From NCBI GenBank assembly GCA_035624455.1, contig DASPRM010000092.1:1-63419 (forward strand): DNA of 63,419 nt, in the 5' to 3' direction. This DNA is from Terriglobales bacterium (lineage in GTDB: Bacteria > Acidobacteriota > Terriglobia > Terriglobales > Acidobacteriaceae). The notes under the pieces were generated by a model. It was not told the origin of the DNA. It worked only from the letters and a program-made list of their open reading frames with translations, and did not search any database. This document shows positions 18,367 through 27,003 of the stretch, piece by piece. The translations under genes and the position numbers were made by a program. Position 1 is the stretch's first letter. Each line of letters opens with the position of its first letter.

Positions 18367-19584
18367 ATGTCCACCATTCATGGGGCCGTCGAACCGGGCT
18401 ATGAGGAAGTCCGAGACGAATTCCAGAAAAACTTCCTCCATCGCGGCGAGATCGGAGCAGCTTGTGCAGCCTATGTGCGTGGCCGGAAGGTAGTCGATCT
18501 CTGGGGTGGTTTTCGGGACCTCGTCACCCGCGCGCCGTGGGAAGAGAACACGTTGGTCATCATGTATTCGGTCACCAAGGGCATGGCGGGGCTGGCGATG
18601 GCACTGGCGCATTCTCGCGGCCTGTTCGACTACGAGGAAAAGGTCGCAACTTACTGGCCCGAGTTCGCACAAAATGGCAAACAGAGCATCACCGTCCGCC
18701 AGTTGCTTTCTCACCAGGCGGGGCTGTGCGCTCTCGACCATCGACTCAATCGTAATACCGTCGCCGATTTCGACCGGCTGGCCACGATCCTGGCGCGTCA
18801 GAAGCCAGCCTGGGATCCAGGACGCTATCACGGCTACCACGGCATCACGCTGGGATGGTATGAGTCGGAGTTGCTCCGCCGCGTCGATCCGCAGCATCGC
18901 ACCATCGGCCAGTTTTTCTGGGAAGAAGTGGCGCGTTCCCTGGGACTGGAGTTCTACATCGGCACACCTGCTGAATTACCGGCAACAAGAGTCGCTGCGC
19001 TGATTGACTATGCTCCCTGGCGGCTGCTTTTTCATATGAGGCAGCTGCCGCCCGCATTCGTTTCGCGGGTGCTGAATCCGTTTTCTTTGACGCACAAGAC
19101 GATGCGGAACCCCGATCTCAACCGCCCGGGTGATCTCAACCTGCCGGAATGGCGTTCAGTGGAAGTACCCGCAGGGAACGGTGTCGGCCAGGTGAGAAGC
19201 GTCGCGAAGGCGTATTCGGAGTTCGCAACCGGGGGCGCCGCTCTCAAGCTTCGGCCGGAGACTCTGACGGCGCTTGCTGAGCCTGCAATTCCGCCCACGG
19301 CAGGAGATTTCGACCAGGTCCTTCGCACCCGAACGTCTTACTCCATGGGATTTATCAAACCATTTTCGGCGTTTGCTTTTGCCGGCCATACCGCTTTTGC
19401 AGCCCCGGGACTGGGCGGCTCGATGGGCTATGCCGATCCTGAGGCGGGTATGGCTTTCGCCTACGCCCCGAATCATCTCGGCTTTTATATGTGGGACGAT
19501 CCGCGGGAACGCGCTTTGCGCCACGCCGTGCAACGCTGCGCCGGGCGGCTCCGGGGCGGAGGCGAAGCGCGCGCCAGTGCCTGA
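18367..19584 (+). CDS. Beta-lactamase-fold serine hydrolase (class C / EstB-like)
   Basis: About 405 residues from the ATG at 18367; the open frame begins 25 codons earlier without family-like residues. The SxxK catalytic motif is SVTKGMAG near residue 75, followed by LLSHQAGL, a hallmark of the EstB/class C esterase group (PF00144). The Tyr of the YxN-equivalent is probably in YHGITLGWYESELL. The late GHTAFAAPGLGGSMGYADPE matches the HxG-like third motif. No signal peptide is seen, so a cytoplasmic esterase or peptidase is more likely than a beta-lactamase. Confidence 0.8.
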   Translation: MSTIHGAVEPGYEEVRDEFQKNFLHRGEIGAACAAYVRGRKVVDLWGGFRDLVTRAPWEENTLVIMYSVTKGMAGLAMALAHSRGLFDYEEKVATYWPEFAQNGKQSITVRQLLSHQAGLCALDHRLNRNTVADFDRLATILARQKPAWDPGRYHGYHGITLGWYESELLRRVDPQHRTIGQFFWEEVARSLGLEFYIGTPAELPATRVAALIDYAPWRLLFHMRQLPPAFVSRVLNPFSLTHKTMRNPDLNRPGDLNLPEWRSVEVPAGNGVGQVRSVAKAYSEFATGGAALKLRPETLTALAEPAIPPTAGDFDQVLRTRTSYSMGFIKPFSAFAFAGHTAFAAPGLGGSMGYADPEAGMAFAYAPNHLGFYMWDDPRERALRHAVQRCAGRLRGGGEARASA

Positions 19585-19597
19585 TCTCAGACTCGAG

Positions 19598-19629
19598 AAA
19601 AAGAAAAAGCCGGCGCTGATTGCGCCGGC
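19598..19629 (-). terminator. Intrinsic terminator of the M20 peptidase gene
   Basis: GCCGGCGC at 19609-19616 and GCGCCGGC at 19622-19629 form a perfect 8-bp stem. On the minus strand it is followed by TTTTTCTTTTT (19608-19598). It lies 23 bases past the M20 stop and just after the convergent serine hydrolase gene. Confidence 0.8.
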
Positions 19630-19651
19630 CCGGGAATCCCACTGGAGACTG

Positions 19652-21061
19652 CTACTTGCGGCCTCGCCCGTCCGACTTCTCCGCAGACGTTCCTCCGACC
19701 CGCTGCAAGAAAGTGATGATCGCCTCGATGCCGCGATAGAAGTTGGGTATGTGGAACTTCTCGTTAGGGGCATGAAGATTGTCGTCAGGCAGACCCATGC
19801 CCATCATCACACTGGGAATCTTGAGGACGTTCTCGAAGTCGGCCACGATCGGAATCGAGCCTCCCGAGCGGATGTACACGGTGTCTTTCTTGAAGACATC
19901 ATGCAGCGCTTCGGTAGCCGCCTTGATATAGCGATTGTCGGTTCCTACTACGATGGCCGGCCCTTTGCTGTGTACCTTGATGTTCATCTTGATCCCGCGT
20001 GGGGTGAGCGACTGCACGAAGGCGGTGTATTTCTTGAGAATGTCGTCGGGATCCTGATCCGGCACCAGGCGCATGGAAATCTTGGCCGATGCCTTGGCGG
20101 GAATTACCGTCTTCGCGCCGGGAGCCACGAATCCGCCAGGCATCCCGTGCACCTCCAGCGTGGGACGGGCCCAAGTGCGATAGAGGACCGGATAATCGGG
20201 CTCCCCCGTCAACACGTGAGAGCCAACCTCGGTCTTACGATAGTGTTCTTCGTCGAAAGGGAGCGCCTTCCAGGCTTTCAGCTCGTCCGCGGAGGGCTCT
20301 TTCACTGCGTCGTAGAAGCCGGGAATCAAAATGCGTCCGGAATCATCTTTTAGCCGCGAGATGATTCGCGACAGAGCCTCCAGGGGATTCGGTGCAGCTC
20401 CGCCGTACATCCCGGAGTGCAGATCGGTCATGGCGCCGACCGCTTCCACTTCCGTGTACACCAGCCCGCGCAAGCCGACGCAGAGCGTGGGCAACTCCGG
20501 GGCGAACAACTCGGTATCGCAGACCAGAGCGAAATCGGCCTTCAGGCGATCGCCATGCTTGCGGATGAAGTCGGCAATCGATTCTCCGCCCACCTCTTCT
20601 TCGCCCTCGAAGATCACGCGCACATTGATCGGTAGCTTGCCTCCGCCCGACTTGAACAGCGATTCGAAGGCCTTCACCTGCATCCAGAGCTGACCCTTGT
20701 CGTCCACAGCGCCACGCGCGTAGACGTTCTGGTTGCGCTCGGTGGGTTCGAAGGGTGGAGTGGTCCATTCGTCCACCGGATCGGGTGGCTGGACATCATA
20801 GTGCGCGTAAACCAATGCCGTAGGCTTGCCGCTGGCGTGCAACCAGTCGGCATAGATCAGGGGATGGCCTTGAGTGGGAATGATTTCGACGTTCTCGAAT
20901 CCAATGCGCTTGAGTTCCGCAGCGACAAACTCCGATGCCCGGCGAATGTCGCTCTTGTGTTCCTCCAGCGTGCTGATGCTGGGAATACGCAGCAGGTCTT
21001 TCAGCTCCTCCAAAAACCGCTTCTGGTTTTCGCGGGCGAAGCTGACCGCAGTCGAAGCCAT
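19652..21061 (-). CDS. M20-family dipeptidase/carboxypeptidase
   Basis: 469 residues from the ATG at 21061, which has GGAGGTT about 7 bases upstream; the frame stays open further but without family features. This co-catalytic zinc peptidase has metal-binding ALVYAHYDVQPPDP, the bridging Asp in GAVDDKGQLW, catalytic Glu pair in VIFEGEEEVGGES, CDTE, and a late PNEKFHIPNF with the final His. The insertion between the two halves (dimerisation lid) contains GALTDLHSG-type AMTDLHSGMYGGAAPNP. It resembles the CNDP/PepV-like dipeptidase branch. No signal peptide; cytoplasmic. Confidence 0.9.
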   Translation of the reverse strand: MASTAVSFARENQKRFLEELKDLLRIPSISTLEEHKSDIRRASEFVAAELKRIGFENVEIIPTQGHPLIYADWLHASGKPTALVYAHYDVQPPDPVDEWTTPPFEPTERNQNVYARGAVDDKGQLWMQVKAFESLFKSGGGKLPINVRVIFEGEEEVGGESIADFIRKHGDRLKADFALVCDTELFAPELPTLCVGLRGLVYTEVEAVGAMTDLHSGMYGGAAPNPLEALSRIISRLKDDSGRILIPGFYDAVKEPSADELKAWKALPFDEEHYRKTEVGSHVLTGEPDYPVLYRTWARPTLEVHGMPGGFVAPGAKTVIPAKASAKISMRLVPDQDPDDILKKYTAFVQSLTPRGIKMNIKVHSKGPAIVVGTDNRYIKAATEALHDVFKKDTVYIRSGGSIPIVADFENVLKIPSVMMGMGLPDDNLHAPNEKFHIPNFYRGIEAIITFLQRVGGTSAEKSDGRGRK

Positions 21062-21263
21062 AGAAAAACCTCCATTTCTACTTCCAAAGATGAATAAGTG
21101 CGGACTGGCCGGGAAGCAAACAGGAAAGTATAAATCAGGGGAAGAGCTGAAGTCCGGCGTGGGCGGCGGTTTTCTGTTAAGGCGCGAGGCGATCGCTCGT
21201 TTCGTTTGTCCTGAAGGACGAGCCAGGAAAACCGTGAGGAACGGTTCCCGGGCGGCAGGAAAA

Positions 21264-21668
21264 TTATCTGATGCCGTGCCGCTGCAGTTGCTCCAGCAGT
21301 CGGGGTTTTCCAAGTTCCGCCGCGATTCTGGCCTGCTGCCGCGCCCGCTCGAGGTCGCCCTCGGCTAGGTAGATCTCGCCTAGAGCAAGGTGGGCGTCGG
21401 CCAGCAGCGGCTGCTTCTCCAGCGCCGTTAGAAGGTTCTTCTTTGCTTCCAGCGGCTGATGCTGCACGCGCAGTAGCTGCGCCAAATGATAGTAGCCCTC
21501 AGCCCAATCGGGATTCCTTTGCAAGGCGGCGCGCTGCTCGGCAATCTGGCGCGCGGTTTCCGCATCCAGCATTTCGCCGGCTACCTGGCGGAAGAAGGGG
21601 AGGGAATTGTCCTTGGGGACCATATCCGACTCGCTTAGCTGGGTTGAGTTATTGGTGGAGCAGGCCAT
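21264..21668 (-). CDS. Small TPR protein
   Basis: Up to 134 residues. At least two TPR-like repeats are visible: NPDWAEGYYHLAQLLRVQHQ and KQPLLADAHLALGEIYLAEG, with the expected Ala/Gly/Tyr spacing. The start is uncertain: the ATG at 21668 or the one at 21623; neither has a clear ribosome binding site. If the upstream start is right, MACSTNN has a Cys but no preceding hydrophobic segment, so it is not a lipoprotein. Function unknown; a protein-protein adaptor. Confidence 0.6.
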   Translation of the reverse strand: MACSTNNSTQLSESDMVPKDNSLPFFRQVAGEMLDAETARQIAEQRAALQRNPDWAEGYYHLAQLLRVQHQPLEAKKNLLTALEKQPLLADAHLALGEIYLAEGDLERARQQARIAAELGKPRLLEQLQRHGIR

Positions 21669-21699
21669 TAGGCCTGCATTGAAAAGTCTCGCGAGACGT

Positions 21700-21800
21700 G
21701 GGCTTCAGCCCCAGAGGAAGCCGCAGGTCTAATAGAACATGCCTCAGCGGCTGAAGCCGGAATTCCTGACTGCTGCATAAATTACAGGGCCGAAGCCCTG
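21700..21800. repeat. Cluster of three GGCTGAAGCC-type hairpins
   Basis: GGGCTTCAGCCC (21700-21711), CGGCTGAAGCCG (21748-21759) and CAGGGC-CGAA-GCCCTG (21785-21800) occur within 100 bases upstream of the TPR gene. Same family as the motifs at 5653, 8152 and 37138. Confidence 0.6.
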
Positions 21801-21871
21801 CTCCACCGAAACCCTCTGCATGATTCATAGTGCGTGCTACCTGCGGAAACGAATGTCACACACGATGCTAC

Positions 21872-22372
21872 TCATCGCGCCGCCAGGGCAGCGTATTCTT
21901 TCTCGGCATCGCTCGACATCAATGCCCAAATGGTGTAAATGCCAAGCGCAGTTCCGAATGGCATATCGATCAGGGAGACGAACGCCACTACCAGGGCAAT
22001 CAGCCGCGCCCAATGCTCGCGCTGCAGCAAACCCCAGCCTGCTCCAACCCCAAGAATGCCTTTCACCACGACCAGTCCGCCTACGAATGACACCAGGGGC
22101 TGCACGAATTGCGGAAAATTTCCCGGCATAGGTGGACCGGGAAGGCCACGCGCTCCCAGGTTTGCGAGGACGGTGTTGGCGACGATCAGCATGCCAAGTC
22201 CCGCAATTACATGCAGGCCGGAATACACCAGCCACAAGATAGCTAACAGTTGCACATGGCGCTGAACCCTTCCAGCCGAGGATGGGCCAACAGTGGCGAA
22301 TGCCGCCCTGCCACACGACCCGCAGAACTGCTGTCCTGGTTTCAGCTCAGCTCCACACGAGTTGCAGAACAT
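21872..22372 (-). CDS. Zinc-ribbon membrane protein
   Basis: About 166 residues from the ATG at 22372 (MFCNSCG). The N-terminal zinc ribbon FCNSCGAELKPGQQFCGSCG has four Cys in two CxxC pairs. Four hydrophobic segments follow (for example LLAILWLVYSGLHVIAGLGM and GGLVVVKGILGVGAGWGLL). This layout is common in uncharacterised acidobacterial proteins. An upstream ATG at 22390 is possible. The function is unknown; the ribbon could bind zinc or partner proteins on the cytoplasmic side. Confidence 0.7.
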   Translation of the reverse strand: MFCNSCGAELKPGQQFCGSCGRAAFATVGPSSAGRVQRHVQLLAILWLVYSGLHVIAGLGMLIVANTVLANLGARGLPGPPMPGNFPQFVQPLVSFVGGLVVVKGILGVGAGWGLLQREHWARLIALVVAFVSLIDMPFGTALGIYTIWALMSSDAEKEYAALAAR

Positions 22373-22498
22373 GAAATATGCTCCTAGCAATTCACGCTGA
22401 ACAACCTGCTAAGGATACGCCGAAGATTCACGAACGGTTCCCTCAAACTTCCACGCGATCGGAGGCAACGGGCTCCGCTCTTGTGATAGCTGCCGATC

Positions 22499-23587
22499 TC
22501 AAGTGGAAAAACGCCCGGGAGAAAACGGACTCAGGTCGAAATCAGGATTCGCTCCGCACAGCAGTTGTGAGACGACAAGGGCAGTGATCGGCGCCAGGAG
22601 AATGCCATCGCGATAATGGCCTGTGCTGATGTAGTAACCTTCCACATCCGTTTGACCGAGGATAGGGAGACGGTCGGGAGTTCCAGGACGCAAACCCGTC
22701 CAGCTTTCCAGCATCCGGCACTCGCTCAGCTTTGGGACCAAACGCGCGGCAGAGTCATGGAGCCCGCGGATGATCTCAGGATCCACACGCTTATCGAATC
22801 CCATTTCTTCCAGAGTGGACCCGACCACGATCCTGCCATCACTGCGCGGAATGATATAAGTTTCGCCGGCGCGAATCACGTGGCTAACGGGTAGAGATGG
22901 CGGATGAGTTGCGCTTGAGCTGGAATGCTCATGCCCGTGCAGATCGGCGGCAAGCTCCAGCATGTGGCCTTTCACCGGACGCGTCGGAATGGCCACGGGA
23001 CCTATCTGGCCCGCCCACGCTCCCGCGCAATTCACTACCTTGCCGCATCCATAGGTGGTTTTTCGTGTTCGCACTTCAACGACGTGTCCATGCTCGAGCT
23101 CGATTTTTGTGACTTCAGCGCCGGCAGCCACATCGACGCCCACGTGCCTGGCTGCCAGGATCATGGCAGCTACCAGGGTGCGCGGATCCACCGTGCGTTC
23201 GTGCAGCAGCAACGCCGGCCCAGCCAGCGCCAGTTCTGGCTCCAACTCTCGCAGCTGTTCTGAAGTTACCACCGAGGCGTTGCACCGCGCTGGTACGTTG
23301 TTTGGAAAAACGATGGTGCCCTCACTCCGCAGATCGATTTTCAGGCGCGATTCATCTTCGAGGAGTTGCACAAATTCGGGATACATTCGCGCGCTGGCAG
23401 CTGCCAAGGGATGGAGAGAAGGCTCACATTCCGAGTCGGCTAGCATTCCGCCGGCTGCCCAGGAAGCTTCGCGGCCGGGCTGGTTCTTGTCGAGCACCAG
23501 GACCTTCGTGCCCAGCCGGCGCAGCGAGAGGGAGGTGGCCAAGCCGATTACGCCCCCACCGACCACGATGACATCCCAGGCTTTCAC
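22499..23587 (-). CDS. thiO: Glycine oxidase ThiO-like FAD enzyme
   Basis: 362 residues of the DAO/FAD-dependent oxidoreductase family. The N-terminal dinucleotide fold VIVVGGGVIGLATSLSLRRLG is followed by REASWAAGGML, a characteristic ThiO/glycine oxidase motif. The C-terminal GYYISTGHYRDGILLAP is also typical of ThiO. ThiO oxidises glycine to iminoglycine for the thiazole ring of thiamine. ThiG is encoded 12 kb away at 35177, so the genes share a pathway but not an operon. Other amino-acid oxidases of the family cannot be fully excluded. Confidence 0.8.
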   Translation of the reverse strand: MKAWDVIVVGGGVIGLATSLSLRRLGTKVLVLDKNQPGREASWAAGGMLADSECEPSLHPLAAASARMYPEFVQLLEDESRLKIDLRSEGTIVFPNNVPARCNASVVTSEQLRELEPELALAGPALLLHERTVDPRTLVAAMILAARHVGVDVAAGAEVTKIELEHGHVVEVRTRKTTYGCGKVVNCAGAWAGQIGPVAIPTRPVKGHMLELAADLHGHEHSSSSATHPPSLPVSHVIRAGETYIIPRSDGRIVVGSTLEEMGFDKRVDPEIIRGLHDSAARLVPKLSECRMLESWTGLRPGTPDRLPILGQTDVEGYYISTGHYRDGILLAPITALVVSQLLCGANPDFDLSPFSPGRFST

Positions 23588-23714
23588 CGGTTCATTGTAA
23601 AGCGCGTCTTTCTTAGCGGGCAGCCGGCTTAGCGGGCAGTTGGCGCGCTCAGCGGCGCTGCTGGCGCGGTTGGGACAACCATCATGACTGCGCGCCGCAT
23701 CTGCTTAGTCACGT

Positions 23715-23743
23715 TTGACTATCACCGCTTTCTGCTAAACAAT
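23715..23743 (+). promoter_or_regulatory. Predicted promoter of the coiled-coil membrane protein gene
   Basis: TTGACT at 23715-23720 and AACAAT at 23738-23743 are 17 bases apart, 33 bases before the start codon at 23776. The -10 is weak. Confidence 0.4.
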
Positions 23744-23775
23744 AATTGTGTTCCCTAATCAACAAGGAGTGCCGC

Positions 23776-24621
23776 ATGCCGCAAGAGCCAGAGGTGGAGT
23801 ACGTAGTTCAGGAAGAGACGCAAAGCCACACGCTACGCAATATTTTGCTGGCTGTTGCCGCGATCTACGTCGCGGCATCGTTGTACTTCCTCGCCGACAT
23901 GCACGGGCGGTTGGGCAAACTGGAGCAGGCTCAAAAGGCTGCCGCAGAGGAAAACGCAGCACAAGTGGCAACTCTCAATAAGCGCGTGGGAACCGCCGAG
24001 ACTTCTGCTACTGCATTGGCTTCCAAGCTGGGAATGACGCAAAAAGAATTGAGTGCCCGTACCGCCGCTTTGCAGAGAGAGCAACAGGCGTCGCAAGAGA
24101 AATTGGCTGAGAGTCAGAAGCAGATTGGCCAGGTAGCGACCGAAGTTGGCGGTGTAAAGACCGAGCTGGGCGGTGCCAAGACTGACATCGCCTCCACCCG
24201 CACCGACCTGGAAGCTACCAAGACGAAGCTGGAGAAGACTATCGGCGACCTCGGAGTGCAGAGTGGTCTGGTTGCCCATACCCGCGACGAACTCGAGATC
24301 CTGAAGCACAAGGGCGACCGCAACTATTACGAATTCACGCTCCTGAAGGGAGCTAAGCCTACTCCCGTTTCCACGGTGAGTCTGCAATTGAAGAAGGTGG
24401 ATGCCAAGCGAGGGCGTTTCACCCTGAACGTACTGGCTGACGACCGCACCATCGAGAAGAAGGATCGCACGGTCTCAGAACCGATGCAGTTCTACACCGG
24501 TCGCGACCGCAACTTGTACGAGGTGGTGGTCTTCACTACGGACAAGAGTAAGGTGACGGGTTACCTGAGCACTCCCAAGAACGCGCCTGTACCCGCAGTT
24601 CAACAGACGAGCTCTAATTAG
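23776..24621 (+). CDS. Membrane-anchored coiled-coil protein, function unknown
   Basis: 281 residues from the ATG at 23776 with AAGGAG about 7 bases upstream. An acidic N-terminus is followed by one membrane segment (about residues 23-40, ILLAVAAIYVAASLYFLADM). A coiled coil spans about 45-185, with repeating TxLxxTKTxLEKT-like heptads (TDIASTRTDLEATKTKLEKT). The C-terminal domain of about 95 residues is beta-rich (FTLLKGAKPTPVSTVSLQLKK). The orientation suggests the coiled coil and the beta domain face the periplasm. A 3-prime convergent gene begins 24 bases away. No known family was recognised. Confidence 0.7.
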   Translation: MPQEPEVEYVVQEETQSHTLRNILLAVAAIYVAASLYFLADMHGRLGKLEQAQKAAAEENAAQVATLNKRVGTAETSATALASKLGMTQKELSARTAALQREQQASQEKLAESQKQIGQVATEVGGVKTELGGAKTDIASTRTDLEATKTKLEKTIGDLGVQSGLVAHTRDELEILKHKGDRNYYEFTLLKGAKPTPVSTVSLQLKKVDAKRGRFTLNVLADDRTIEKKDRTVSEPMQFYTGRDRNLYEVVVFTTDKSKVTGYLSTPKNAPVPAVQQTSSN

Positions 24622-24645
24622 TCCGGTGCTGGAGCGGGTCAGGCC

Positions 24646-25041
24646 CTACGCCATGGCGCAGGCCTCTATCACTTTATCCAGAATAGATCGCAGTACTCTG
24701 CGTCTCTGCTGCAGGAGTTCGTTGGCTCCATTACCGGAATTGCGCAGGTCGTCTCCGAGCCTGCGGTTTTCTTCGCTCAGGATTTCCACCAGCTTGTCGA
24801 GCTCATCACAGCCAAACTCGAATTTACCGTCGATTACCTGATCAAGCAGATCTTCCACCGTGGGCAGCCGCCTGTCCGCCGTGGATGGATCGCTGCCTGC
24901 TGGATTGGGTGAGGCGCTGCGCAGCTTGAAATCCAGCTCCTCCAGGATGTCAGCCAGCAGTTGCCGTTCGTCCCGCGTAAATCGAAGTTGCATGATGGCA
25001 CCGCGTATCCACTCAAAAGTATGTCGCCACTGCTGGCGCAT
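24646..25041 (-). CDS. Hypothetical helical protein downstream of mlaF
   Basis: Up to 131 residues. The ATG at 24993 (MQLRFTRDERQ) is an equally plausible start. The sequence is charged and helical with a LEELDFKL motif and a leucine-rich C-terminus (ELLQQRRRVLRSILDKVIEAC). No known domain recognised. It follows the MlaF-type ATPase gene by 63 bases on the same strand, so it may be cotranscribed, but it is not an MlaD/MCE protein. Real coding is supported by codon regularity and position only. Confidence 0.55.
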   Translation of the reverse strand: MRQQWRHTFEWIRGAIMQLRFTRDERQLLADILEELDFKLRSASPNPAGSDPSTADRRLPTVEDLLDQVIDGKFEFGCDELDKLVEILSEENRRLGDDLRNSGNGANELLQQRRRVLRSILDKVIEACAMA

Positions 25042-25104
25042 GAATAGGAAACTCCAGCCGGGCGGTGAGCCAAATCCCGAAAAGGGACGAACCGTGCCGG
25101 CTCT

Positions 25105-25947
25105 TCAGGAGATGTATTCGCGCAGGTATTCGTCGGTGGAACTGGCGAGTTGGCGGATATCGCCGTCGAAGATGATCTTGCTGTCGCGCAGGACGAGGAA
25201 GGTGCTCCGGGCCTCGATCGTGCTGCCATCGGGGATAGGCAGCATCTTGTTGGCCTTCTCATCGAAGTAGTGGGTGGCCATGGTCAAGGTGTCGGCCAGC
25301 CGATGTGTCGCCATGAGCGCGCTGGTGTGGTAAACGTCGCGCTGCTTCACCAGCAGTTCGATGATGGTGGTGGAGGTAACCGGATCCAGCCCCGCGGTAG
25401 GCGAGTCGTAAAGCAGGACTTCCGGCTTGGTGATGATGGCGCGGGCAATGGCCACGCGGCGTCGCATCCCGCCGGAAAGCTCCGCCGGGAAGAGGTCAAG
25501 CGTGTGTTCGAGTTCCACGAAGCGCAGGGCCTCTCGCACCCGGGCTTCGATCTCCTCCGGAGCGACGTGTTCCTCGGTCAGCGGGTAGGCCACGTTTTCG
25601 CGAACGGTCATCGAGTCAAACAGAGCGCTCTCCTGGAAGACCATCCCGATACGGCGCCGGAGTTGAAAGAGTTCTTCTTCTTTCATTTGGTTGACGTGCT
25701 GGCTGAGCACCCAGATGTCGCCGCGGTCAGGCTTAATTAATCCAAGGGCAAGCTTGAGAATTGTGCTCTTGCCGGAGCCGAGGACACCAAGAAGCATCTT
25801 GGTCTCGGCACGGGTGAGTTCAAAGGAGATATCCGTAAGGACCTGATTCTGGTCAAATGCAATGGAAACATTCTGGAAGATGATGGTCTGCGGCGCACTC
25901 TCGGGTGCAGAAGGCGCGGATGCAGTTTGGGCGGCGGCACCAGGCAT
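25105..25947 (-). CDS. MlaF-type ABC transporter ATPase
   Basis: 280 residues from the ATG at 25947, which overlaps the mlaE-like stop by one base (TGATG), a sign of translational coupling. An Ala/Pro/Ser linker precedes the ABC domain. Walker A is GVLGSGKS (54-61), the signature is LSGGMRRR (157-164), and the H-loop is MATHR. Walker B reads VLLYDSPTAGLDP: the residue after Asp181 is Ser182, where the catalytic Glu normally stands. With MlaE it should move phospholipids between membranes or take up a lipid substrate. The Glu to Ser change is unusual and could lower ATP turnover. Confidence 0.85.
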   Translation of the reverse strand: MPGAAAQTASAPSAPESAPQTIIFQNVSIAFDQNQVLTDISFELTRAETKMLLGVLGSGKSTILKLALGLIKPDRGDIWVLSQHVNQMKEEELFQLRRRIGMVFQESALFDSMTVRENVAYPLTEEHVAPEEIEARVREALRFVELEHTLDLFPAELSGGMRRRVAIARAIITKPEVLLYDSPTAGLDPVTSTTIIELLVKQRDVYHTSALMATHRLADTLTMATHYFDEKANKMLPIPDGSTIEARSTFLVLRDSKIIFDGDIRQLASSTDEYLREYIS

Positions 25948-26729
25948 CAATGCACCGCAAAGACCGCAATCAGCAGCTTGGTGTAGAAGAAGTCCACCAC
26001 CAGGATGAGCACGGAAGCCGCCACCACCGCCTGGGTTGTAGCCCGGCCCACTCCCTGCGTGCCTCCTTTGGCCGAGAGCCCGTAGAAGCAGCCCACACTG
26101 GCAATGATAAATCCGAAAAGCAGAGGCTTGGTCAGACCCATGAACACGTCGGAGAAGACCAGCGACTGGTAGGCGGTGGTCCAATATTGGTTGGAATTAA
26201 GGCCGAGAAGAAAATAAGAAATCAGCCAGCCGCCTGTCAGGCCCACCAGGTCGGAAATAATGGTCAAAAAGAACAGCATTACCACGCTGGCCACAACCCG
26301 TGGAGTCACCAGCTTCTTGGTGGGGTCAGTTCCCAGAGCACGCATGGCATCGATCTGCTCGGTCACTTTCATGGAGCCGAGCTCGCTTGCCATCCCCGAT
26401 GAATTACGACCGGCCACCATGAGGCCGGTAAGAACGGGCCCCAGCTCGCGGACCATGGACAGGGATACCAGTTGTCCGGTCAGGGAAAGAGAGCCAAAGC
26501 GCTGGAGAGTGTTGGAGCTCTGCAACGCCAGTACGGCGCCGGTGAAAAACCCGGTGAGGACCACGATCGGCAGAGAACCAACCCCGATAAGGTCCGCCTG
26601 CAAAAGGGTATCGGAAAGATAGCGGGGCCGCTGGAAAAGATTGCTGATGGATTGCCAAGCCAGCAGCGAGTAGTCCTGAACCGCAAGGACACTCTCCTTG
26701 GCAATATCTGTCGGCGAGACAAGTTCCAT
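25947..26729 (-). CDS. MlaE-type ABC transporter permease
   Basis: 260 residues with about five to six membrane segments and the conserved MlaE/PF02405 core: GFFTGAVLALQ, RELGPVLTGLMVAGR, GSMKVTEQIDAMRALGTDP, and FVKPL-like MGLTKPLLFGFIIASVGCFYG. These permeases work with an MlaF ATPase and an MCE (MlaD) protein in retrograde phospholipid transport or sterol/lipid uptake. No MCE gene is adjacent, so the substrate-binding partner must be elsewhere or absent. The repeat array 26773-27003 lies immediately upstream. Confidence 0.88.
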   Translation of the reverse strand: MELVSPTDIAKESVLAVQDYSLLAWQSISNLFQRPRYLSDTLLQADLIGVGSLPIVVLTGFFTGAVLALQSSNTLQRFGSLSLTGQLVSLSMVRELGPVLTGLMVAGRNSSGMASELGSMKVTEQIDAMRALGTDPTKKLVTPRVVASVVMLFFLTIISDLVGLTGGWLISYFLLGLNSNQYWTTAYQSLVFSDVFMGLTKPLLFGFIIASVGCFYGLSAKGGTQGVGRATTQAVVAASVLILVVDFFYTKLLIAVFAVH

Positions 26730-26772
26730 GAGCTGGGAGGGCGAAGCGCCGCCGCGGAAAACTATAACAGAA

Positions 26773-27003
26773 GCACTCAGAAATCAGCACTCAGCAATCA
26801 GTGATCAGCAGTAAGCCTCGTTAGACACACCTGGAATCAACGCTGCCAGCGCTCAGCGCCGCCTTCAGAGTTCACCGGGGAAAGAGGCCGACCCCTTTAG
26901 CGGCGGCGCAGATAGCTTCCGGGTGCTGGCTGCTGATGACTGATGGCTGATTGCTGATCGCTGATCGCTGATCGCCTACAACTAATTGCTGAGTGCTGAA
27001 TTC
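26773..27003. repeat. Inverted array of TCAGCACTCAGCAATCAG-type units
   Basis: One arm (26773-26810) carries repeated AGCACTCAG / AATCAGC units. The other (26930-27003) carries their complements, including three tandem CTGATCG. The right arm runs into the 3-prime end of the sigma-54 activator gene and encodes its last residues (SALSN). About 120 bases of ordinary sequence separate the arms. It could act as an mRNA hairpin, but looks more like an intergenic repeat element. Confidence 0.6.

Noticed and set aside
21062-21313. N-terminal extension of the M20 peptidase
   Set aside because: A good ribosome binding site and the conserved N-terminus place the start at 21061.
24646-25041. An MlaD/MCE protein downstream of mlaF
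   Set aside because: The small helical protein has no membrane anchor or MCE core.
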